DNA from: Tretioscincus oriximinensis
Lineage: Eukaryota; Chordata; Lepidosauria; Squamata; Gymnophthalmidae
NCBI GenBank assembly: GCA_022410635.1
Contig: JAJVDF010000374.1
Span: 119,525-183,524 of the forward strand
Direction of reading: 5' to 3'
Length of the DNA stretch: 64,000 nt
Each line of letters begins with the position of its first letter. The stretch's first letter is position 1. A program made the position numbers and the translations under genes. This document shows, piece after piece, positions 1 through 9,700 of the stretch. Below the pieces are notes generated by a model. It was not told where the DNA came from, searched no databases, and saw only the letters and a program-made list of their open reading frames with translations.

Positions 1-27
1 CTCTTCTTATGTTCTTATGTTCTTATG
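1..27 (+). repeat. CR1 LINE extreme 3' end
   Basis: Three copies of the octamer TTCTTATG that closes CR1 copies across this window; the body lies upstream of the window. Confidence 0.75.
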
Positions 28-29
28 TA

Positions 30-145
30 GTATCGAAAGATCTATCTCAGTATCTATCTTGTCATCCATAAATTTGTCTAGTCCTATCTTAAAGCTGCCC
101 AGGCTGCTAACTACCATGAAATGAATTCCATAGACCAATGCCAGG
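30..145 (-). repeat. CR1 LINE fragment
   Basis: Antisense of the CR1 ORF2 C-terminus ([12 protein letters not shown] region: 'aatttgtctagtcctatctt'). Confidence 0.7.
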
Positions 146-156
146 CATGAATGGTG

Positions 157-440
157 CAGTTGCTAAGGAGATGGTCTCCTGTCTGAGAGATATGGTTTGG
201 AGGCCCTGTGTTGGACATGGAGGGGGCTGAGCACCTACTGGCCAGCAGCTTTAGCAAACCCACCTATTTGAAAGCAAGAATAGAAAAAAAATTGCAACTG
301 GCTGCAACTAGATAAATGGGAACACCGCAGCCTGGTGGAGAAGATAGAATGTCAGCCTTCAGACGAAAAATAACCTTGTAAGCTGCTTTGAGTCCCTTTG
401 GGTAAGAAAAGCGGGATATAAAAGCCCAGTTCTTCTTCTC
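157..440 (+). repeat. tRNA-derived squamate SINE
   Basis: Head with 'gctaaggagatggtct', body 'gaagatagaatg..ttcagacgaaaaataacc' and tail 'gggatataaaagcccagttcttcttct'. The same order recurs at 44449, 19735 and, inverted, at 5637, 58785 and 60505. Confidence 0.75.
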
Positions 441-527
441 CTACTTGGATGAAAAATACTTTCCCTTGCTTGTACAACTCTTCTGCCTATTACCTTCAAA
501 GAGAGAAAATGATTTTTCTCTGTTCTT

Positions 528-672
528 ATCAGTATAAGAAGAACTCTGCTGAATGGAGCAAGAGCCTATCTAGTACAGCATTCTGTCTCACACAGAGGGC
601 CTGGGCAGTGTTACCTTTTTACATCTCGGTCATATCACCTCTCAAATGCAAATCGTATAATCCTTTGAAACC
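528..672 (-). repeat. CR1 3' fragment
   Basis: Antisense CR1 3' UTR ('tctagtacagcattctgtctc') joined to antisense ORF2 tail ('atatcacctctcaaatgc'), so it is internally deleted. Confidence 0.7.
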
Positions 673-682
673 AACTAATAAG

Positions 683-768
683 CTTAGGGAAGAAGAAGAA
701 GGTGAAGATGAAGATAAAGATCTGGGTTTTTATATCCCGCTTTTCTCACCTGAAGGGAAACATCTGAA
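683..768 (-). repeat. SINE 3' end, truncated
   Basis: Starts with the (GAA)n complement of the SINE tail and reads 'tttatatcccgcttttctcac', the antisense 3' part. Confidence 0.65.
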
Positions 769-828
769 CATACCTGCAGTCTGTCCCCCTTTTGCAACAA
801 GGTGGCTGTCAGGGTCATTTGATTGATT

Positions 829-1012
829 ACATAAGAGGAGCCTATCTATCTCACATACTGTCTCACATAGTGGCCCACCAATTTCCCCCGGGGATCTCAA
901 GCAAAAGAAGTCAAAACCCTCACCTGTTCTTGGCTCCCTGCAAATGATATTTCAGGAATCCTGCCTGTTCCTCCATCTCGGAGTCAGGATCAAGAGATCC
1001 ATCCAGATTTGA
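829..1012 (-). repeat. CR1 3' UTR fragment
   Basis: Antisense copy: 'ataagaggagcc', 'gtggcccaccaatt', 'tgcaaatgatatttcaggaat', as in other copies. Confidence 0.7.
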
Positions 1013-1915
1013 ACTAGAATGGACTATATTTTGGCCCTTTTCCCCTTAAAAGTATGAGAGGACTCCATTCAGTCTCTGCATACCAGCTGCTTTATCCAAG
1101 GCAACTTAAAAACACGCCCATTTTTTTTCACAGTGTTGTTTCCAAATGGCGACAGTCCTTGGGATCAGCTGAGCCTAGACTTTTTAAACCATTACATGTT
1201 TGAGATCCAGGACTGAAAACTGAGCTGGAAAACAAATTGGAAACTAGTTAAGAAGTTATAATATTAGAAAAATATTCTCTGTGTCCTTTTTGGGATAGGA
1301 ATAGCCAGATCCTAGTATTTTTCAGAGGCATGCAGAGTGTGTGACAATATCCAGTTCAGTACTGATGCAGATACTTTGTTGTTCCAGATAAATATTATAT
1401 TCATCTGTAATAACAGGAAAAAATGCCCAGGCCTGATCTTAACTTCACGGTATGTTATGCTTAGAAAGAAAGAAAAAATTATAAGATGATGTGTGACTGG
1501 TGTCCTGTGGAGATTCTTGATCAATTGTATAANTTAGCAATTCTTCAGCCATTTTAGCTTTAGCTGTTACTGTAGTGCATACGCAAGGATTTGGTAAAGC
1601 ATACCATGCTGTATTTGCAAGGACATACTCTGTTGTCAAAGCAGTCTGTTGAGAACGATGTGGATGTCTTGTCGCAGAAAACAATGACGGTGTGGGTGTG
1701 TGATCTTAGAGGCAATTGGATACTGAAATGGAAGCAGAGTATTTACCCTTCCTGTTATCTCTGTGTACAACCTTGTTTTGAGCATTCTTTGGTCTGTACT
1801 TTTCTTTTAATAAAGCAGATTTGGTGAAGGAGGTGCAGTCAAGTTTGTCCAGAGAGACTTGGTTCTCTCCTTTCCATCTGAAAGACTCAGGTGAACTTAT
1901 CTCAATATGCTACAG
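1013..1915. other. intron, nothing recognised
   Basis: About 900 bp with no exon-like homology and only short chance open frames. I could not assign a repeat family. Confidence 0.5.
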
Positions 1916-2370
1916 CAGTGGTTCTCAACCTTTCTAATGCTGNGACTCCGCAATACAGTTCCTCATGTTGCGGTGNCCCCAATTTTGGTGGCTACTTNAA
2001 AACTGTAATTTTGCTACATTTATGATTCGGAATGTAAATACCTGATATGCATTATGTATTCTCATTGCTACAAATCAAACATAATTTAAACATAGTGATT
2101 AATCACAATACAATATTTAATTATATGTTTAGAAATATTTATTACTAATTCCAATAAATAATATTTCANGATGGAAAAGCATGGGTTTAATTATAACAAC
2201 AACTCCAAATAAATAACATTTCATCATGGCATAGCATGGGTTTAAATATAACAACAGTAATATAACAGTAAACAACAGTACAATATTTTGCAACAGTAAA
2301 ATATGGAAACATGGCTTTAGGTGACCCCTGTGACACGCTGGGGTCACGACCCACAGGTTGAGAACCGCTG
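1916..2370. mobile_element. hAT non-autonomous element, SPIN-like
   Basis: Starts CAGTGGTTCTCAACCTTT and ends with the complement of CAGCGGTTCTCAACCTGTGG, near-perfect terminal inverted repeats. Flanked by an 8-bp target duplication TGCTACAG (1908-1915 and 2371-2378), the length made by hAT transposases. Terminal and subterminal sequence ('taatgctg.gactc', 'ttcctcatgttg', 'gtcacaggggtcacctaa') matches what I know of SPIN elements, which spread by horizontal transfer. No transposase. An internal unit of about 54 bp is duplicated in tandem (about 2150-2258). Confidence 0.82.
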
Positions 2371-2394
2371 TGCTACAGTATCCAATTCCAGACA

Positions 2395-2993
2395 TGCTTT
2401 CATGGGGTTTCAAAGGGATACGGAAAATGAGAAAGCCAAAGTGACAGCTTTCATCCCACCCAATTACTGATTCAAGCCCTCGTAACATCTCAACTTGATT
2501 ATTGCAGTTGTCTACCAGCAGGCTTTCCCCAGTGCTCTCTATTACCATTGACGTTAGTTCAGAATTCAGCAGTGCGAGTAGTTTTAAATCTCCCAAAAGA
2601 TTCCACCATTTCAGCTTCTCGCAAATCTTTGCATTGGCTTCTAATTCAATTTAGACAATTGGCATTGGCCTTTAACACTCTGTGATTAAACACCCCTAAT
2701 TGGCATCCAAGCTGTCCTGGTACATCCCGCTTAGATGCCTACATTTGACTATTCCCCCAACACGTACTGCAACCTTATAGACTGTGATATTTCCAAGATC
2801 TGGTTCCTCGCGTATGAAATAATCTACCACCAGACTTTATGCTAGAGGAAGATTTGTTTCAATTCTGGAAGAGTTTAAAAACCTAACCATTTAATTCTTT
2901 TGACTGAATGTTAAGCTTAATTGTACTTATAGCAACTGCTTTGGTGTGTTAGCATTTTAACTGCCTTTGTTGTATAAGGCATTATAAATAAAT
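2395..2993 (+). mobile_element. L2-like LINE 3' fragment
   Basis: Reads LDYCSCLPAGFP, LVQNSAVRVV and SLHWLLIQFRQLALAFNTL, the reverse-transcriptase tail (DYCN..VQNAAAR..LHWLP type) of L2-related LINEs, with stops. Ends in 'ataaataaatg' followed by a microsatellite. Confidence 0.7.
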
Positions 2994-3078
2994 GTTGCTG
3001 TTGCTGTTGTTGTTATTGTTATTGTTACTGTTATTATTGTTATTGTCGTCGTCGTCATCATCATCATCATAATCATAT
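2994..3078. repeat. (GTT)n/(ATT)n/(CAT)n microsatellite
   Basis: Impure triplet tract at the 3' end of the preceding LINE tail. Confidence 0.9.
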
Positions 3079-3785
3079 GTGGTTAACTTACAATAAGGTA
3101 AAAATGTATAAGCTTATGCTTATAGTTTGTAAAGGAGCACTTTCATGGAAGTCACTTTCATGGCTTCTCTTAGGGTCTTATGTTTTCACAGTCTTATCTA
3201 AGGTGTATTTGTTCCTGGATAAAAGGGCAAAATGAGGTCTTTTTGATGTCTGGACTCTGATGGCCCTGACAGTTGGAACTTACTTTAATGGGACAGAACC
3301 GCATCCTCCAGCTGGTTAAAGATTCAAACACTGGGAAGTCTGTGCAGCTCAGTTTTCCAACCGCATGCTGTCAGTCATCACCCACAAGCATGTGTTCCCC
3401 AAAGCGGCTGCCTCTCTCTATCTAACAGTAGGGTGTGGTCCAACTTAGAGGTGTTATTTTAGGGACAGGGAAGATTTTTCAGCCTGAGGCATTTCCTCAT
3501 GGGCAGCTTTCCTGGGGCCTCCTTGCCAGCGATGGATGAAGGGTGTTGAGCAACAGATGTATGTTGCTTCCCAGCTGGATCAAAATCTTATTTTCCCCCC
3601 GGCATATGAATATGGACTGTAATAATACTTCTTTGTACACCCAAGCAAGTGTAATGGAGATGGGCTAAACATCTGCCCGTCCCTATTTCTTCACTGTACA
3701 TCCAAGCAAGTGTATTATCATGGTCCAAGGATGCATTCCAAGAAACCATTCAAGGAGGTTGCAGAGAAAGCATTCTGTGTCGGCT
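3079..3785. other. intron, with a short tandem duplication
   Basis: No coding signal. A 20-bp phrase 'gtacacccaagcaagtgtaa' at about 3635 recurs as 'gtacatccaagcaagtgtat' at about 3696. Confidence 0.5.
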
Positions 3786-3997
3786 GCGGAGAGGGATGAG
3801 CGTCCTCTACTGGTTAGCCAATTCAGCTTTTCAAAAGAAAGTAGATTTGCAATCTACAGACCAAGTAGATTCATGAGTACCCCAACTAATCTGATGGAGA
3901 AGACAGAATAGATGTAAGTAAGCCTTTGTTCAAAAACTAACCTTGCAAGTCACTCTGTGCACCAAAAGCAGGTTGTAAATGCCAGATTCTTCTAATT
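3786..3997 (+). repeat. SINE 3' half, degraded
   Basis: 'actggttagccaattcagc', 'gaagacagaatagatg', 'ccagattcttctaat' follow the order of the squamate SINE body and tail. Confidence 0.6.
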
Positions 3998-4218
3998 TCA
4001 GTAGGAACTGTGTAGCAGACTTTTATAATAGTTTTTATATTTGCTTTGATCTCAACTTGAAAAAGTTCAAAGTGTGGCAGCAAAACATTGAGACATTTCT
4101 ACATAAAAGTCACTGGTATGATTAATAATGTTCATGTATTGGTTATTGGTTGCATGTTAATATTTATACATATATTTTTTTTTAATGTGATAGCAGTAAT
4201 ATTTGACAAATAATTTAG

Positions 4219-4330
4219 GTCTGAGCTGCTTTTCCAGGATTCTTGGGAAGCTGATCTGAAGGCAAGGCTGGAAGAATTTCTGATTGCTATCTTGAAGCTG
4301 AACACTACACCAAGACTGCTTACACTTTAT
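4219..4330 (+). CDS. ARMC9: ARMC9 exon e1
   Basis: Reads [17 protein letters not shown] and on to TTPRLLTLY, 37 codons after one base that completes the previous codon; donor GTATCC. The match to the family's LFQDSW segment favours the acceptor ending at 4218 (aatttag). A second in-frame acceptor, ttttccag ending at 4237, would give a 93-nt exon starting DSWEAD. The upstream exons are not in the window. Confidence 0.85.
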
Positions 4331-6647
4331 GTATCCTTTGCAGAAATCTAGATAAATGGCGTTAGCAAGAAAGTGGTCTTCTATTAAATGTATTGCATCA
4401 CGTGTCCCAGGTCTTTCCCTAGATTAGAATTCTGAATTAGCACCACTCTGTTTGATGGACTTATTCTTCAACTAGAATAATTATTTTTATGGACATAGAA
4501 GGAAATTAGTGTTCATTTGTCTCTTACACTTCCCAATAAGAAGCAAGAAATATCCATCCTGTGCCTTCTGCAAAGGGTTATGTAGAATGAGATCCTTTAA
4601 ACCTGTATTGAGAGCTCTCTATCTGTGACAGACCACAGTGATCTGAGGTAATATTATTATAGTTAAATGCTACCAAAATAGAAACAGAGATTGTAATATT
4701 TAGTTTTTATATATGTATATATTTTTGAATATGTATGTCTTTTTGTTCTTGTTGTTGTGAATATGTTTGTGTATTTTTTAAATCTTTTCATAAATAATAA
4801 AAGGCATTTGGGAGAGTTCAACATTCTAAGGTATAATGATCAGTGACAAGATGCGCACCTTTGGCAGCCTCCAGAGTGTTTTTTGACTTGAAAGGGAAGG
4901 ATATATAATCTGAAGATACTCCAAGATTAATTTTATTTATTTATTTACCTACTTACTTATTTATTTACTTATTTACTTACTGGCGCCTCTATCCCACCCT
5001 TTACCTGAAGGTCTCAGGCAGTTAAATAGTAAAAACAATACACACAATTGACATTTTTAAAATACCAGTGTCCGAAGGTAGGGAAGAGTGAATTGTATCC
5101 CCAGTTAAAGAGGTGTGCCTATAAGGATTTTCTAAACGTAAACAGTGTTGATGATTGACATACCTCAAAGGGGCAACTTTTCCATAGTCTGGGGGCTGCC
5201 ACTGAGAAGGCTTTGTAAAGCTCATTTGAAACTCAGGGGGTAGCAATAGCCAGGAATTCTTGTTTTTACCCCTGACTGTTTCACAGAATACAACCTTATG
5301 TGAACAGATGCACTTTATTTATGTAATGAGAGGTCTAAAGGAATAACAGATTACAGTTTTGTTTTCTTTAAACAGTATTTGCGCATATGAATCTATTGCT
5401 CTACCCCTGCCCCCATTCCTATCACTGTTTATTTAACAGCTGCGTTCCTTAGCTTTTATTCCTCCTTCGGCAGAAGGAGAACACACAGTACAGCCAAGGT
5501 AAATAAAACAAACTTTACAAAGGTTTTTTTTAATTGTATTAGAGCATCAGAATGTTTGTCATGTTTTCTCGACTACCTTTATTTAAAAAAAAAGAAAAAC
5601 AACACTAAAACGTAAGCAGTAAAACAGAATGGCAGGAAATGAGAAAAAGAAGAGAAGAAGGGGGAAGAGTGGAAGGGGGAGAAGAAGAGGGAGAAGAGCT
5701 GGGGTTTATACCCGAAAGGGACTCAAAGAGACCCAAAATTATTTTCTCCCAAAGGCTTACATTGTATCCTCCCCCTCATATTATGATGGTATCTATTCAT
5801 CTAATTGCAAATGTTTGCTTTCAGATAGCTGAGTTGGCTAAAGCTGAGGCCAGTAGAGGGTGTTTTGGGTTACATTTGGAAAATCAACCTTAAATTTCAG
5901 TTTCATCGCTTTACTCCCATGTCTTGCACCTATATGGTCTTTAACCACAACCACTTCTGTTGACACTCCCTTTCCCCCCCCTCATTTTCCATGCTCTTAA
6001 ATCGACAGAAATTTCAGTTGCAATACATTTTCTGTATTGTCCATAATGTATCTTGAATAGTCTTTCTACCCTTCTACCAGTACAGTCTGAGGACACGTAA
6101 TCATTTACCTATAACGTCTCTTAATTTTACAGGCACCATTCTAAGTCTCCGTGTATCATTACCATTTTATCCATGATTCTTATCAGCTTGACAAATGTTT
6201 ATTTTCCACTTTATCCCCAAACTCCTTTACTCTTTGGCATTCCTGTACCGTATGCATGGAGGAAAGCAAGTCTTCCAAATGACATGTGCATGGAGTTGAG
6301 AGGAGGAAAAGGTTTTGCCTCGTTCTTCGACTTGAGTTTTCCAGAAGCAACGTATGGGCCACTTATTTCCAACAGAATGCTGGACTATCCAGACTGTCAT
6401 CTAGCAGGGCTTCTCTTGTTCTTACGCTCTAAACCAGCCTTATCTTTTTCCTTTACACAGAAATGTTGCAGCAGCTCCATCAACAACTGGTAGAATCTGA
6501 ACGCAAAACAATGACGTACATTAAGCGGTTCAACAAAATCCAGGCGGATTATCACAACCTGATTGGGATCACTGCTGAGTTGGTAGATTCGCTTGAGGCT
6601 ACAGTCAGTGGCAAAATGGTAAGGTAGAATTTGGGATTGGTACTGTA

Positions 6648-6742
<95 letters not shown>

Positions 6743-9700
6743 TTTGATGTTAATTTTTTTTAATCAGCCCACGTGCCTAACAATGCATTATATAAACATT
6801 ATACAAAATATTAAAAAATAAAAATTATATCCAATAGAAAAAGATTTTTTTTAACGGAAACTACATAATTTAATATATTATAAGGAAATTCACTTCATAG
6901 GATTTACTAAAAGAATAACTTTAATAGTTTTACTAAAAATATCGTAGATAGTAACCATATCTTAAAGAACAAGCAAATCTTGAAAAAGAAGAAAAATTCA
7001 ATAGTAATAAAAGTAAAATAAAATTATAATAGGAATGAAGGTAGACAGCCAGCAGGGGGAAGGGGGCTTCCCAGTGTTTTGCACTGAGTGTCAGATGTAT
7101 GACTATCTACCTGCTGGAGAGAAGTCATGGGTGTGTGTTCAGTGCAAGGAGCTCCTAGTTCTCAGGGAACGTGTTTCTTCTCTTGAGGCCAAGGTAGCCA
7201 ACCTGGAGAAGCAGACAGAAAGAAATAGGCATCAGGATGAGACTTCCAGATAAGCAGTAGGAGCATCCCACTCCCGGGAGTGCAGAGAGGACATCAGAGC
7301 GAGGAAGAGGGACAGCTTCCCTCAGTGGGGACCCCTTCCTTAGAAGATGTGCTGGTATCCTCTTGCACTGAGGATAGTCCTCCACAGGTGGTGCGATGGG
7401 GGCTTCTTGTAGTGGGTGATTCAGTTGTTAGGCATATAGAGATGAAGGTGTGCAATAGGTGTGATGGCCGCATGGTAACTTGCCTGCTGGGGGCTAAGGT
7501 TGCAGACATCACACTACATCTAGATAAACTGTTAGACAGTGCTGGGGTGGAGCCAGGTGTTGTGGTACATGTTGGTACCAACGACATTGGGAGAGCCAAG
7601 TGGGGAGTACTGGAAGCCAAATTTAGGTTGCTAGGTAGAAGATTGAAATCCAGGACCTCCAAGGTAGCATTTTCTGAAATGCTACCTGTTCCACGCGCAG
7701 GACCAGCTAGACAAACAGAGATTAGAAGCTTCAATGTGTGGATGAGGCTGTGATGTTCTGAGGAAGGATTTAAATTTGTCAGGAACTGGAGGACATTTCA
7801 GAACAGGCCATACCTGTACAAAAGGACGGGTTGCACTTGAACCAAGATGGAACCAGACTGCTGTGATTTCTCACAAATACACTGGGCCAAACGTGCACCA
7901 GGGAAGGGCATATAAATGTCTATATGCAAATGCTAGAAGCCTCCGAGCAAAAATAGGAGAGTTGGAATACTTTGCGAGGGACAATAATATTGAAACCCGG
8001 TGGCGAGAAGACTATACAGAAAACATAGGAAACATAGGAAGACTATACAGAAAACATAGGAAAGGGTGAACTGGTGGTGATGTAGCCTTCTACATTACAG
8101 AAGAGATTGAATCCCACAAACTGGAATTTCCATGTAAAACATACCCATCCACAGAAGCGCTATGGATAACATTATCAGGTCAGAAAACAAGTTTAATGTT
8201 GGGAGTATGCTACCGGCCTCCTAACCAAACACCTCAAGGTGACACTCTTTTGTTACATGAGGCCATTGAAGCTTCCAAAAAGGGAAAAGTAGTCTTAATG
8301 GGGGACTTCAACTTTCCCAATGTAGACTGGGCAAACTCTTGCTCAATTTATGTAAAAGAAATAAAATTCTTAGACATGCTGTTTGCTTCCTAGAGCAGGT
8401 GGTTTTAGAACCAACCAGGGGCAAGGGAAACCTGGATTTAATCCTATGTAACAAACAGGATTTGATACAAGGTGTAATTGTAACTTGATCTTACAGGAAA
8501 CAACGACCATAATACAATAACTTTCAACTAGAACATGGCTAGAAAGTTGTCAAGCAGTTCCAACACAGAAACCTTAAACTTTCAAAAAAGAAATTTTCCC
8601 AAGATTAGAAAATGATTAAAAAGAAAATTAAAAAGGAAAGTGAGAAGAGTCCAGTCCCTTCAAAAAGCAAATTCAATGTTGGGGATCATAAGGAAAGAAA
8701 CTTAAAACGAGTCAGCAAGTGTTGTTTCCCTCTTTATAAATCTGTCGTGAGGCCACATTTGGAATACTGTGTCCCATTCTGGTCACCACATCTCAAAAAA
8801 ACATTTTTGGAACTAGAGAAGGTGCAGAAAAGGGCAACAAGAATGATCAAAGGAAAAGAACCTCCCTTAGGAAGCCAGGTTCAATGTCTTCAGCCTTGAA
8901 AGACAGTGTTTGAAAGGTGACCTGATTGAGGTGTATAAAGAAAAACTATTTTCCNTATCACACAACTCTAGGACCAGGGGGCCTTCCTTGAAACTGATGG
9001 GCAGAAGAGGGAAAGTATTTTTTCACCCAGAGAAATATCAGTCTGTGGAATTTCCAGAAGAGGTGATGGTAGCTAGCAGCCTGGACAGCTTTAAGACAGG
9101 ATTAGATAGGTTCATGGACACCAGGATGGGTCTCTTGATCCTGCCTCAGAGGGAGCAATAGGCAGTACTCTGAAATACCATTTGTAGGGACTTGAGAACA
9201 GATGAGGATTTTGCTGCCTTCTGTGGGCCTCTGTGTGAGGCAGAAGGCTGGATTAAATGGGCTCCAGCCCCATTCAGCAGGACTCCTCTTAAGTTCTATG
9301 TTCTTAACATTTTTTTCCATTGTAGGTTTAATATTGCAGTCTCAGCCTTCTTTCTTTTACCAAGCTTTGGAAACTTTTTTAGAAATTGGAGTCATAAATT
9401 TTGATGTTATATAATTCCTAGATCTGCTAAAAACTTCATCTTTTTGCTGAACTGTTTCTTTTTGCCAGGTGATGGCACTATAGAACTGGGTACTGTTGTA
9501 CTCATGAGTTGAAAAAGGTTTGGGAAATAAAATTCCCTTGCTCCAACTTTTATGATGAAGGATTGCAAAGAACAAAATAGTCATAGAACCAGAAAAAAGG
9601 TGAAGTAGAATACTTGATTACAAGAACTTCCTTCTATCCACACTGAAGCGTTTCTAGTTCAGGAAGAAAATTATTTCCTGAGTTAGATATGGACACAGCT

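Larger units (their letters stand above)
7020..9312 (+). mobile_element. CR1 LINE, nearly complete 5' part but reverse transcriptase deleted
   Basis: Holds in order ORF1 remnants, an endonuclease remnant and the ORF2 C-terminal tail plus 3' UTR, ending 'cctcttaagttctatgttctta'. The central reverse-transcriptase region is missing. A CR1 copy with its 5' end is unusual because most are cut short during insertion. Several frameshifts and stops make it dead. Confidence 0.88.

Noticed and set aside
1..4218. Further upstream ARMC9 exons
   Set aside because: Read for the conserved segments preceding SELLFQDSW in this family and found none.
5629..5832. Arg/Lys-rich small basic protein
   Set aside because: Translated GAA/GGA-rich SINE tail; no conserved core.
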